A DNA stretch of 64,000 nt from Alistipes excrementigallinarum (lineage in GTDB: Bacteria > Bacteroidota > Bacteroidia > Bacteroidales > Rikenellaceae), in assembly GCA_019112825.1 (NCBI GenBank), contig DXIP01000018.1, positions 186,001 through 250,000 on the forward strand. Reading direction: 5' to 3'. A program made the position numbers and the translations under genes. How positions within the stretch are numbered: position 1 is the first letter of the stretch; each line of letters begins with the position of its first letter. Under the pieces are notes generated by a model. That model saw nothing but the letters and a program-made list of their open reading frames with translations, had not been told where the DNA came from and did not search any database. This document shows, one piece after another, positions 18,344 through 26,838 of this stretch.

Positions 18344-19144
18344 TTACTCCACTTTCGGAGCATCGTCCGAGGCGCTCCGCGCCTCCTCATCCGTGCGCTC
18401 TTCGGCCGCCTGCGCCTCCGCCGGCTCCTGCCCGCCGCGGTTGGCCTGCATCCCCCAGCGGATGGCCGAGATGAGGATGTAGAGCAGGATGATGACCGGA
18501 ATGGCATAGATTCTCAGCGAGGCAATCACCGCCACGCAGAGCAGCAGGAAGAGGTAGCGGATTTGGTTGCCGCGCCAGCCGAAGCCCCGGAACTTGAGGG
18601 CGAACATCCTCACGGGCGAGACGAGCAGCCACGACATCGCCACCACGACGATGAGCAGCGGCCAGCCGCCGAAATCGAGCCCCGTACGCACGCCGATGAA
18701 TCCCAGCGAGGAGAAGAAGAGGGCGTTGGCCGGGGTGGGCAGTCCGCAGAATTCGGTGTGCTGCGTCTCGTCGATGTTGAACTTGGCCAGCCGCAGCGCC
18801 GAGAAGGCCGCCATGACGAAGCATACGAAGGTTGCCACAAGGCGAATCCACACGGGGGTTCCCTCCGCCATCCCGCCGACGGTCATCGCGTAGACCACGG
18901 CCGAGGGGGCGAATCCGAAGGAGACCATGTCGGCCAGCGAATCGAGCTCGACGCCGATTGCCGAGGGGCACTTGAGCAGCCGCGCCACGAAGCCGTCGAA
19001 GAAGTCGAAGACGGCGGCCAGGACAATGAGCCAGAAGGCCCATTCGAGGCTGCCGTAGACCAGCGCCGCCAACGATGCGAACGCTCCGCAGAGTAGGTTG
19101 GAGAGCGTCAGCAGGTTGGGAACCGTAAAGAGTTTAATCTTCAT
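18344..19144 (-). CDS. pssA: CDP-diacylglycerol--serine O-phosphatidyltransferase
   Basis: This 266-residue polytopic membrane enzyme makes phosphatidylserine from CDP-diacylglycerol and serine, the first step to phosphatidylethanolamine. The CDP-alcohol phosphotransferase motif is complete: Asp50-Gly51, Ala54-Arg55, Gly64, Asp68 and Asp72. Several hydrophobic segments cover the protein up to about residue 230, after which a charged Ala/Glu-rich tail follows. It is divergent from manC and has its own -7 box. Confidence 0.93.
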   Translation of the reverse strand: MKIKLFTVPNLLTLSNLLCGAFASLAALVYGSLEWAFWLIVLAAVFDFFDGFVARLLKCPSAIGVELDSLADMVSFGFAPSAVVYAMTVGGMAEGTPVWIRLVATFVCFVMAAFSALRLAKFNIDETQHTEFCGLPTPANALFFSSLGFIGVRTGLDFGGWPLLIVVVAMSWLLVSPVRMFALKFRGFGWRGNQIRYLFLLLCVAVIASLRIYAIPVIILLYILISAIRWGMQANRGGQEPAEAQAAEERTDEEARSASDDAPKVE

Positions 19145-19175
19145 CGCGAAGAAATAATTTATACTGCATGGGCGG

Positions 19176-19183
19176 CAAAGTTA
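19176..19183 (-). promoter_or_regulatory. -7 box for pssA
   Basis: TAACTTTG on the minus strand matches TAnnTTTG exactly, 31 bp before the pssA ATG. No clear TTTG -33 element was found. Confidence 0.55.
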
Positions 19184-19194
19184 CAAAATATTTT

Positions 19195-19202
19195 TATCTT
19201 TG
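19195..19202 (+). promoter_or_regulatory. -7 box for manC
   Basis: TATCTTTG matches TAnnTTTG exactly, 28 bp before the manC ATG. The pssA box lies 11 bp away on the other strand, so the two divergent promoters overlap. Confidence 0.55.
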
Positions 19203-19230
19203 TCTTGCTGAACACGCTATAATATAACTT

Positions 19231-20304
19231 ATGGAGAGCAAGAAATATTGTGTAATCATGGCGGGCGGCATCGGTACGCGCTTCTGGCCCAAGAGCCGTC
19301 AGGCCATGCCCAAACAGTTTCTCGACATACTCGGCACCGGGAAATCGTTCATTCGCCAGACCTACGAGCGCTTCGCGCCGATGATTCCCGCCGGGAATTT
19401 TCTGGTGGTGACCAACCGCCGCTACAAGGAGCTGGTGCTGCAGCATCTGCCCGAGCTCGACGAGCGGCAGGTGCTCTGCGAGCCCATCGGCCGCAACACG
19501 GCCCCCTGCATCGCCTATGCGGCCTATACGCTGCTCAAGCGCGACCCCGAGGCCGAGATGATTGTCACCCCGTCGGACCATCTGATTCTCAACGAGGAGG
19601 AGTTCCGACGCATCGTCACGGACTGCGCCTCGTTCGCCTCGGAGCACGATGCGCTGCTGACCATCGGCATCACCCCCACCCGCCCCGAAACGGGCTACGG
19701 ATACATCCAGGTCTCGGACGAGCGGGCCATCAGCAAGGTGAAGAGCTTCACCGAGAAGCCCGGTCTGGAGCTGGCGCAGACCTTCCTCCAGTGCGGCGAG
19801 TTTCTCTGGAACTCGGGCATCTTCGTCTGGAAGGTGAGCACCATCATCGAGGCCTTCCGCCGCTATCTGCCCGAGCTGCACGCCCTGTTCAACGGCGCCA
19901 TGCCGGCACTGGGGAGCGACGCCGAGCGCACGGCCCTGGAGATTGTCTTTTCGGAGTGCCGCGCCGTCTCAATCGACTACGGCGTGATGGAGAAGGCCGA
20001 CAACGTATATGTCCACCGCGGCGACTTCGGCTGGAGCGACGTGGGAACCTGGGGCTCGGTCTACCAGCACTCGCGCAAGGACCGCTACGCCAACGCCGCG
20101 CCGGATGAAGGGTGCTACCTCTACGACACGCGCAGCTGCATCGTCTCGCTGCCCAAGGAGAAGATTGCCGTCATCAGCGGCCTGAAGGAGTACATCGTCG
20201 TCGACACGGAGGACGTGCTGATGATTTGTCCGCGCGCCGAGGAGCAGAACATCCGCAAGTTCATCGACGAGGTGAAGTTCCACAACGGCGACCGGCACAT
20301 CTGA
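19231..20304 (+). CDS. manC: Mannose-1-phosphate guanylyltransferase
   Basis: This 357-residue cytoplasmic enzyme forms GDP-mannose from mannose-1-phosphate and GTP, for glycans and GDP-fucose. The nucleotidyltransferase signature (MAGGIGTRFWP then PKQF) lies at residues 10-30, with FTEKP and GEFLWNSGIFVW further on. The length fits the single-domain form that lacks the C-terminal phosphomannose isomerase domain. A terminator follows. Confidence 0.92.
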   Translation: MESKKYCVIMAGGIGTRFWPKSRQAMPKQFLDILGTGKSFIRQTYERFAPMIPAGNFLVVTNRRYKELVLQHLPELDERQVLCEPIGRNTAPCIAYAAYTLLKRDPEAEMIVTPSDHLILNEEEFRRIVTDCASFASEHDALLTIGITPTRPETGYGYIQVSDERAISKVKSFTEKPGLELAQTFLQCGEFLWNSGIFVWKVSTIIEAFRRYLPELHALFNGAMPALGSDAERTALEIVFSECRAVSIDYGVMEKADNVYVHRGDFGWSDVGTWGSVYQHSRKDRYANAAPDEGCYLYDTRSCIVSLPKEKIAVISGLKEYIVVDTEDVLMICPRAEEQNIRKFIDEVKFHNGDRHI

Positions 20305-20322
20305 CCGCCGCCGACCCCAACG

Positions 20323-20355
20323 GGACCCGTACCGCTGCGCCGGTGCGGGTCTTTT
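20323..20355 (+). terminator. Terminator of manC
   Basis: The stem GACCCGTACCG / CGGTGCGGGTC with a six-base loop is followed by TTTT, 20 bp after the manC stop. Confidence 0.75.
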
Positions 20356-20431
20356 GCACAATCGGGGACCGAAGTCCGGCGCGACACGCCCGGCCCCGAC
20401 CCCCCAGAACCGATTCGAACAGAGACAGCAC

Positions 20432-21676
20432 ATGAACATTCAGGAACTCTACGCCATCTACCGGCAGCATCCGCACATCTCGACCGACTCGCGGCGGATA
20501 CTGCCCGACTCGCTCTTCTTCGCCCTGAAGGGCACTTCGTTCGACGGCAACCGCTTTGCCGCCGAGGCCCTCGAAAAGGGGGCCGTGCGGGCCGTTGTCG
20601 ACGACCCGTCGGCAGCCGGCGAGGGGTGCATCCTCGTCGACGACGTGCTCGCGACGCTCCAGGCGCTGGCCCGCGAACACCGCCGCGCACTGGCCATTCC
20701 AATCCTGGCCATCACAGGCAGCAACGGCAAGACGACGACCAAGGAGCTCGTCGCCCGCGTGCTCTCCGAGCGCTTCGTGCTCCGCGCCACGCAGGGCAAT
20801 CTGAACAACCACATCGGCGTGCCGCTGACGCTGCTGGCGATGGATGCCTCGACGCAGTTCGGCGTGGTGGAGATGGGGGCAAGCGCCTGCGGCGAAATCG
20901 CCCTGCTGGCCTCGATTGCCGAGCCCGACTACGGGCTCATCACCAACATCGGCCGGGCCCACCTCGACGGCTTCGGCGGTCCCGAGGGGGTGCGCCGCGG
21001 CAAGGGCGAGCTCTACGACTACCTCGCCGCCCACGGCGGCACGGCCTTCGTGCCCGAAGCCGACCCGACGCTCGGCGAGATGGCCGTCGAACGGCCCGCT
21101 CTGAAGAGCGTCCGCTGCCCGCTCGACGGCGCCGACGGGATTGAGAGCCATCTGGAGGGGGCCTACAACCGGGCCAACATCGCCGCTGCAGCGGCTGTGG
21201 GACGCTATTTCGGGGTTCCCGAGGAGCGGATTCGCGCGGCGATTGCCGGCTACCGTCCCGACAACAACCGTTCGCAGCGGGTCGTAACGGGGCGCAACAC
21301 GCTCATCGTCGACTGCTACAATGCCAACCCCTCGAGCATGCGCGCCTCGGTGGAGAACTTCCTCGGCGAGCCGCTCGACGGGCGCACGCAGCGCATCTTC
21401 ATTCTGGGCGACATGCTCGAGCTGGGGGCCTGGTCCGAGGAGGAGCACCGCGCCATCGCCGCGCTGGCCGCCGGCGACCCTGCGGCGCGGCTGATGCTCG
21501 TCGGCGGCGAGTTCGCCCGGGCCTGCGCCGGAAGCGAGGTGGCACGGCGCGCCGAATTCTACCCCTCGCGCACGGAGCTGGCCGCCGAACTGGAGCGCCA
21601 CCCGGTCGGGAATGCCCTCGTACTGGTCAAGGCCTCGCACAGCATCGGGTTGGAACACATCATCGACAAACTCTGA
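20432..21676 (+). CDS. murF: UDP-N-acetylmuramoyl-tripeptide--D-alanyl-D-alanine ligase
   Basis: This 414-residue ligase adds D-Ala-D-Ala to the UDP-MurNAc-tripeptide in the cytoplasm, completing the peptidoglycan precursor. The Mur-ligase ATP site ITGSNGKTTTKE is at residues 94-105, followed by the NLNNHIGVPLT and EMGAS motifs and, later, DCYNANPSSM, all typical of MurF. A TTG-started extension of 26 codons is open upstream but crosses the gap after the manC terminator; the ATG at 20432 fits the family. The alpha/beta hydrolase follows after 6 bp. Confidence 0.94.
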   Translation: MNIQELYAIYRQHPHISTDSRRILPDSLFFALKGTSFDGNRFAAEALEKGAVRAVVDDPSAAGEGCILVDDVLATLQALAREHRRALAIPILAITGSNGKTTTKELVARVLSERFVLRATQGNLNNHIGVPLTLLAMDASTQFGVVEMGASACGEIALLASIAEPDYGLITNIGRAHLDGFGGPEGVRRGKGELYDYLAAHGGTAFVPEADPTLGEMAVERPALKSVRCPLDGADGIESHLEGAYNRANIAAAAAVGRYFGVPEERIRAAIAGYRPDNNRSQRVVTGRNTLIVDCYNANPSSMRASVENFLGEPLDGRTQRIFILGDMLELGAWSEEEHRAIAALAAGDPAARLMLVGGEFARACAGSEVARRAEFYPSRTELAAELERHPVGNALVLVKASHSIGLEHIIDKL

Positions 21677-21682
21677 AAGACT

Positions 21683-22708
21683 ATGAAACGACTGCTGCTC
21701 TCGCTCTGCATCCTGCTGACGGCCGCACCGACGCTCCGGACCGCAGCACAGACAAGCGGCGCAGCGCCGGAAGCCGCAGCGCACGACACGGCATACGGCG
21801 CCGCATACGAATCGCGTCAGGTGGAGTGCGAACGCGACTTCGGCAAACTCCACGGCACGCTGACCGTACCCGCCGGGGGCGCGCAGACCGCCCTGCTGCT
21901 GATTGCCGGCTCGGGCCCCACGGACCGCGACGGCAACAACCGGCTGGGCATCCGCTGCGACGCCTACCGCCTGCTGGCCGAGGAGCTGACGGCAGCGGGC
22001 TACGCCGTGCTGCGCTACGACAAGCGGGCCATCGGTTCGAGCCAGCTCGACGACCCGACGCAGCTGCGGGAGCTCACCTTCGACCAGTACATCGACGATG
22101 CCGTGGCGCTGGCCGACCTTCTCTCGAAGGAGGGCTTCCAACGCGTGGTGCTCGCAGGTCACAGCGAAGGGGCGCTCATCGCACTGGTCGCTGCACAGCG
22201 TTCGCCGGCCGTTGCGGGCGTCGTCTCACTCTGCGGCACCGGCTACCCGCTCGACAAGGTGCTCCGCCTGCAACTGGCCGGGCAACTCGTTCCGGCGCAC
22301 ATGGAGCTCTACTTCGAAGCGATGCAGATAATCGGGGCACTCAAGCGGGGAGAGCGGGTCGACATGGCCTACCACCCCCAGTTCCAGGCGCTTTTCAACA
22401 CGGACGTGCAGCCCTTCATCATCTCGCAGATGCGCTACGACCCGCAGCAGGAGCTCCTTAAGGTCAAGGTCCCGGTGCTGATTGCAGCCGGCGACAACGA
22501 CCTGCAGGTTCCCGCATTCCATGCCGAGGAGCTCGCCGCGGTGCGCCGCGACGCCCCGCTCCGCGTCATCCCGAAGATGGCGCACACGCTCAAGGCGTGC
22601 GACGAGACGACGCTCGAAGGACAGATGCGCACGGCCTATGGCGACCCGACGCTGCCCCTCGCCCCGGGACTTGTGCAGGCCATCACGGAATTTCTCGGCG
22701 GGCTGTAA
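21683..22708 (+). CDS. Exported alpha/beta hydrolase
   Basis: This 341-residue protein has a signal peptide (hydrophobic core LLLSLCILLTAAP). The serine-hydrolase nucleophile elbow GHSEG places Ser161; a downstream AAGDNDLQVP and a late KMAHTLK provide plausible Asp and His partners. Proteins of this type are annotated as esterases or acyl-peptide hydrolases; the substrate is not known. It begins 6 bp after murF, so the two are co-transcribed, but a link to cell-wall synthesis is only inference. Confidence 0.85.
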   Translation: MKRLLLSLCILLTAAPTLRTAAQTSGAAPEAAAHDTAYGAAYESRQVECERDFGKLHGTLTVPAGGAQTALLLIAGSGPTDRDGNNRLGIRCDAYRLLAEELTAAGYAVLRYDKRAIGSSQLDDPTQLRELTFDQYIDDAVALADLLSKEGFQRVVLAGHSEGALIALVAAQRSPAVAGVVSLCGTGYPLDKVLRLQLAGQLVPAHMELYFEAMQIIGALKRGERVDMAYHPQFQALFNTDVQPFIISQMRYDPQQELLKVKVPVLIAAGDNDLQVPAFHAEELAAVRRDAPLRVIPKMAHTLKACDETTLEGQMRTAYGDPTLPLAPGLVQAITEFLGGL

Positions 22709-22867
22709 CCGCTCCGGAGGCTGCCGGCCCCCCACCGCTACACTCGTCCCGACCGCCACACCCCACCGCCCGGGGCCGCACGCTGCCGCAGGAGCCCGTT
22801 GCCGGAGAAAAGGCCCAGGAGCCTCCGAGAAACGGGGCCTTGGCCGCACGTTTACCAAATATTTTGC

Positions 22868-22875
22868 TATTTTTG
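22868..22875 (+). promoter_or_regulatory. -7 box for the MazG-like gene
   Basis: TATTTTTG matches TAnnTTTG exactly, 29 bp before the ATG. No well-spaced TTTG element was found upstream. Confidence 0.5.
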
Positions 22876-22904
22876 CACAGACTTACCAAAATTTCCACCC
22901 GATT

Positions 22905-23231
22905 ATGACACTCAACGAATACCAGCAGCACGCCCTCGAGACGGCGATATATCCCGAGAACCGCAAAATCATCTACCCGACGCTCGGCCTGACGGGCGAG
23001 GCGGGCGAAGTGGCCGACAAGGTGAAGAAGGTCATCCGCGACGGTCACGAGGAGTTCACCGACGAGAAGCGGCTCGAAATCGTCAAGGAGATTGGCGACG
23101 TGCTGTGGTACTGCGCCACCCTCTCGCGCGATTTGGGCTACGACCTCGACGAGGTTGCCCGCATGAACGTCGAGAAGCTCCGCTCGCGCATGCAGCGTCA
23201 CCTCATCTCGGGCAGCGGCGACAACCGGTAG
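22905..23231 (+). CDS. MazG-like nucleotide pyrophosphohydrolase
   Basis: This 108-residue protein has the metal-binding pattern of the all-alpha NTP pyrophosphatase superfamily: Glu32 and Glu35 in GEAGEV and Glu62/Asp65 in EIGDVLWY. These enzymes hydrolyse (d)NTPs to NMPs and pyrophosphate, often to clean the nucleotide pool. The size fits the single-domain MazG/dCTPase-like form. Longer frames upstream are open but coding character begins at the ATG at 22905, just after a promoter box. Confidence 0.88.
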   Translation: MTLNEYQQHALETAIYPENRKIIYPTLGLTGEAGEVADKVKKVIRDGHEEFTDEKRLEIVKEIGDVLWYCATLSRDLGYDLDEVARMNVEKLRSRMQRHLISGSGDNR

Positions 23232-23292
23232 CGAACCCGGCAGGCGCCCCTCCGACCGACAGCTCTCCGACCACGACACCGCCCCGCGGCGG

Positions 23293-23371
23293 CAACCGGC
23301 GGCAGAGGCAACAACCGGCGGCAGAGGCAACAACCGGCGGCAGAGGCGGCAACCGGCGGCAGAGGCGGCAA
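23293..23371. repeat. Tandem repeat, 19-bp unit, four copies plus a degenerate fifth
   Basis: The word CAACCGGCGGCAGAGGC begins at 23293, 23312, 23331 and 23350, giving an exact 19-bp period; a diverged copy starts at 23369. There are no spacers, so it is a direct tandem array and not a CRISPR. It lies between the MazG-like gene and the OPT transporter. Confidence 0.9.
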
Positions 23372-23380
23372 GCGACCGGC

Positions 23381-23422
23381 AGGCCCCGGACGCGAGGCCC
23401 CGGACGCGAGGCCCCGGACGCG
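23381..23422. repeat. Tandem repeat, 14-bp unit, three copies
   Basis: The word AGGCCCCGGACGCG begins at 23381, 23395 and 23409. The array directly follows the 19-bp array in the same gap but has an unrelated unit. Confidence 0.9.
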
Positions 23423-23528
23423 GCAACAGGTCCGACCGTCGGCCAAGCCCTTACGAACGGCTCGCAAGCAGCCGCACGACACCCCGCCGAACACCCCATC
23501 GAACCAACGTTTCAAAGCATACCTTGAC

Positions 23529-25532
23529 ATGAACCAGGAAACACCCAAAACATCGCTTCCCGAGAACGCCTACCGCGAACTCAAACCCGGCGAGGAGTAC
23601 ACTCCCGTCATGCCGGCCTCGCCCGCCCCGATTGAAGTCACCCCCTACTCGGTGCTCATGGGCGTCGCCATGGCCATCATCTTCTCGGCCGCCGCTGCCT
23701 ATCTGGGGCTGCGCGTGGGCCAGGTCTTCGAGGCCGCCATCCCGATTGCCATCATCGCCGTGGGCATGGGCACCGTGCTGGGCAAGAAGAACATGCTGGG
23801 CCAGAACGTCATCATCCAGTCCATCGGCGCCTCGTCGGGCGTCGTTGTCGCCGGAGCCATCTTCACCCTCCCGGCGCTCTACATCCTGGGGCTCGACGCC
23901 GCCTTCTGGCAGGTTTTCCTCTCGTCGCTCTTCGGCGGCATGCTGGGCATCCTGCTCATGATTCCCTTCCGCAAGTACTTCGTCAAGGAGATGCACGGCA
24001 AATACCCCTTCCCCGAGGCCACGGCAACCACCGAGGTGCTCATCTCGGGCGAGAAGGGGGGCAACCAGGCCAAGCTGCTCGCCGTGGCGGGTCTGGTCGG
24101 CGGTCTCTACGACTTCGTGGTCGGCACCTTCGGACTCTGGACCGACGCCGTCTCGACGCGCATCTGCGCCTGGGGCGAGACGCTCGCCGACAAGTTCAAG
24201 GTGGTCTTCGGACTGAACACCTCGGCCGCCGTGCTGGGTCTGGGCTACATCATCGGACTCAAGTATGCGCTCATCATCACGGCCGGCTCGTGCCTCGTAT
24301 GGTTCCTCATCGTGCCGCTCGTCGGCTCGCTCACCGAAGCGCTCGACCCCGCCGCGCTGGCCTCGCTGCTGGGCGTGACGAACCAGGGGCTGCTGGATGA
24401 CCCGCAGCAGCTCTTCACGGCCGAGAACCTCTACACCTACATCGGCAAGCCCATCGGCATCGGCGGCATCGCCATGGCGGGCATCATCGGCATCGTCCGC
24501 CAGTCGCGCATCATCCGCCAGGCCGTCGGTCTGGCCGTCTCGGAGCTGGGCGGCGGCAAGAAGGGGGCCGACACCACCGAGCGCACGCAACGCGACATCA
24601 CGATGAAGCGCATCCTCTCGCTGCTCATCGCCACGCTCGTCTGCGTCTTCGTCTTCTTCCACTTCGGGCTGCTCGACGGCTGGGTACAGTCCGTCACGGC
24701 GATTCTCATCGTCTTCGTCATCTCGTTCCTCTTCACCACCGTAGCGGCCAACGCCATCGCCATCGTGGGGTCGAACCCCGTCTCGGGCATGACGCTCATG
24801 ACGCTGATTCTCTCGTCGCTGGTGCTCGTGGCGGTGGGTCTGAACGGCACGACGGGCATGACCGCCGCGCTGATTATCGGCGGCGTGGTCTGCACGGCCC
24901 TCTCGATGGCCGGCGGCTTCATCACCGACCTCAAAATCGGCTACTGGCTGGGCACGACGCCCCGCAAGCAGGAGACCTGGAAGTTCCTGGGCACGTTCGT
25001 CTCGGCCGCAACGGTTGCCGGCGTGATGATTGTCCTCAACAAGTCCTACGGCTTCGTCGGCGAGGGGGCGCTCGTTGCTCCGCAGGCCAACGCCATGGCG
25101 GCCGTCATCCAGCCGCTGATGACCGGCGGACAGACCCCCTGGATGCTCTACTTCTGCGGCGCGGCGCTGGCGCTCGTGCTGACGGCCATCGGCGTGCCGG
25201 CCCTGGCCTTCGCCCTGGGTATGTTCATCCCCATGGAGCTCAACGCCCCGCTGGTGGTCGGCGGTCTGGTCTCCTGGTACGTCTCGACACGCTCGAAGGA
25301 CCAGGCACTCAACAAGGCGCGCATGGACCGCGGTACGCTCATCGCCTCGGGCTTCATCGCCGGCGGTGCGCTGATGGGCGTGGTGAGCGCCATTCTGAAG
25401 TTCTGCGAGGTAGACTGGTTCCTCTCGGACTGGGCCTCGTCGAACGCCGCCGAGTGGACCGGACTGGTGATGTACCTCGTGCTGATTGGCTACTTCTCGT
25501 GGCACACGCTCCGCGCCCGCAAGGAGGAGTAG
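23529..25532 (+). CDS. OPT-family oligopeptide transporter
   Basis: This 667-residue inner-membrane protein has about 14-16 hydrophobic segments. It begins with a short soluble tail followed by the OPT family opening (VLMGVAMAIIFSAAAAYLGLRVGQVFEAAIP) and contains the KYPFPEATATTEVL region shared by bacterial OPT proteins. Members move small peptides or metal-peptide complexes using the proton gradient. Peptidase T follows 63 bp downstream, which supports a role in peptide uptake, although the cargo is inferred. No promoter box was recognised; the upstream gap holds two tandem repeats. Confidence 0.92.
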   Translation: MNQETPKTSLPENAYRELKPGEEYTPVMPASPAPIEVTPYSVLMGVAMAIIFSAAAAYLGLRVGQVFEAAIPIAIIAVGMGTVLGKKNMLGQNVIIQSIGASSGVVVAGAIFTLPALYILGLDAAFWQVFLSSLFGGMLGILLMIPFRKYFVKEMHGKYPFPEATATTEVLISGEKGGNQAKLLAVAGLVGGLYDFVVGTFGLWTDAVSTRICAWGETLADKFKVVFGLNTSAAVLGLGYIIGLKYALIITAGSCLVWFLIVPLVGSLTEALDPAALASLLGVTNQGLLDDPQQLFTAENLYTYIGKPIGIGGIAMAGIIGIVRQSRIIRQAVGLAVSELGGGKKGADTTERTQRDITMKRILSLLIATLVCVFVFFHFGLLDGWVQSVTAILIVFVISFLFTTVAANAIAIVGSNPVSGMTLMTLILSSLVLVAVGLNGTTGMTAALIIGGVVCTALSMAGGFITDLKIGYWLGTTPRKQETWKFLGTFVSAATVAGVMIVLNKSYGFVGEGALVAPQANAMAAVIQPLMTGGQTPWMLYFCGAALALVLTAIGVPALAFALGMFIPMELNAPLVVGGLVSWYVSTRSKDQALNKARMDRGTLIASGFIAGGALMGVVSAILKFCEVDWFLSDWASSNAAEWTGLVMYLVLIGYFSWHTLRARKEE

Positions 25533-25595
25533 CGACATAGAAACAACCTTGCAATTGATTTCAAGAACCCCCTAAAAAAACGACCGAAAAAAGAT

Positions 25596-26813
25596 ATGGA
25601 ACTCAAGGACCGATTTCTGAAGTATGTCTCCTACGACACGCAGTCGTCGGAGCAGAGCAATACCTTCCCCTCGACCGAAAAGCAGAAGGTGCTGCTTGCG
25701 GCGCTGGCCGACGAGATGCGGACGCTCGGCATGACCGACGTCACGATGGACCGCTACGGCTACGTGATGGGCACCATTCCGGCCACACCCGGGTGCGAGA
25801 ACGCCCCCGTCATCGGCTTCATCGCCCACGTGGACACCTCGCCCGACATGAGCGGCCGGGACATTAAGCCCCGCATCATCGAGGAGTACGACGGCGGCGA
25901 CATCTTCCTCAACGGCCACCTGACGATGACCGTCAAGGACTTCCCCGAGCTGAGCTTCTTCAAGGGCCACACGCTCATCCACACCGACGGCACGACGCTG
26001 CTGGGGGCCGACGACAAGGCGGGTGTGGCCGAAATCATGAGCGCGGCCGAGTACCTGCTCGCCCACCCAGAGCTCCGGCACGGCAAAATCCGCATCGGCT
26101 TCACCCCCGACGAGGAGGTGGGACGCGGCGTGGACTTCTTCGACGTGGAGGCCTTCGGTGCCGACTTCGCCTATACGGTCGACGGCGGCATGGAGGGCGA
26201 GCTCGAGTATGAGAACTTCAACGCCGCGAGCGCCAAAATCGAAATCCAGGGGCGCAACGTCCACCCGGGCTATGCCAAGGGGAAGATGATTAACGCGCTC
26301 GACGTGGCGTGCGAACTGCAGACGCTGCTGCCCGCCGAACAGCGCCCGCAGTATACCGACGGGTACGAGGGCTTCTACCACTGCGTCGGGGTGAACGGCA
26401 CGGTGGAGCACGCCTCGGTGAGCTACATCATCCGCGACCACGACGCCGACCTCTTCGAACAGAAGAAGGTCTACATGTGGGCGTGCGTCGACCTGCTCAA
26501 GAAGAAGTACGGGCAGGAGGTGCTGACGCTCACGCTCAAGGACCAGTACTTCAACATGCGCAAGATGGTCGAGCCCCATCCGCAACTCATCGACAAGGCG
26601 CTCGAGGCGATGCGCGAGGCCGACGTGAAGCCGATTGTGCGGCCCATCCGCGGCGGCACGGACGGCGCGCGGCTCTCGTTCATGGGTCTTCCCTGTCCCA
26701 ACCTCTTCACGGGAGGCATGAACTTCCACGGCAAGTTCGAGTACTGCTCGCTCACCACGATGCACAAGGCCATGCAGGTGATTATCAATCTGGCCCGCCT
26801 GTGGGCCGAATAG
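25596..26813 (+). CDS. pepT: Peptidase T (tripeptide aminopeptidase)
   Basis: This 405-residue cytoplasmic M20-family metallopeptidase removes the N-terminal residue of tripeptides. Zinc ligands are visible: His78 and Asp80 in FIAHVDTSPD, the LLGADDKAGVAEI segment and the paired Glu in TPDEEVGRG; the late RGGTDGARL segment is also typical. The length matches PepT of other bacteria. It lies between an OPT transporter and nadE, forming a natural import-and-hydrolysis pair with the transporter. Confidence 0.94.
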   Translation: MELKDRFLKYVSYDTQSSEQSNTFPSTEKQKVLLAALADEMRTLGMTDVTMDRYGYVMGTIPATPGCENAPVIGFIAHVDTSPDMSGRDIKPRIIEEYDGGDIFLNGHLTMTVKDFPELSFFKGHTLIHTDGTTLLGADDKAGVAEIMSAAEYLLAHPELRHGKIRIGFTPDEEVGRGVDFFDVEAFGADFAYTVDGGMEGELEYENFNAASAKIEIQGRNVHPGYAKGKMINALDVACELQTLLPAEQRPQYTDGYEGFYHCVGVNGTVEHASVSYIIRDHDADLFEQKKVYMWACVDLLKKKYGQEVLTLTLKDQYFNMRKMVEPHPQLIDKALEAMREADVKPIVRPIRGGTDGARLSFMGLPCPNLFTGGMNFHGKFEYCSLTTMHKAMQVIINLARLWAE

Positions 26814-26838
26814 CGCACGGCGCCCAACTCTGAAAACG

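Noticed and set aside
23293..23422. A possible CRISPR array
   Set aside because: The repeats are directly adjacent with 19-bp and 14-bp periods and have no unique spacers; no cas gene is present in the window.
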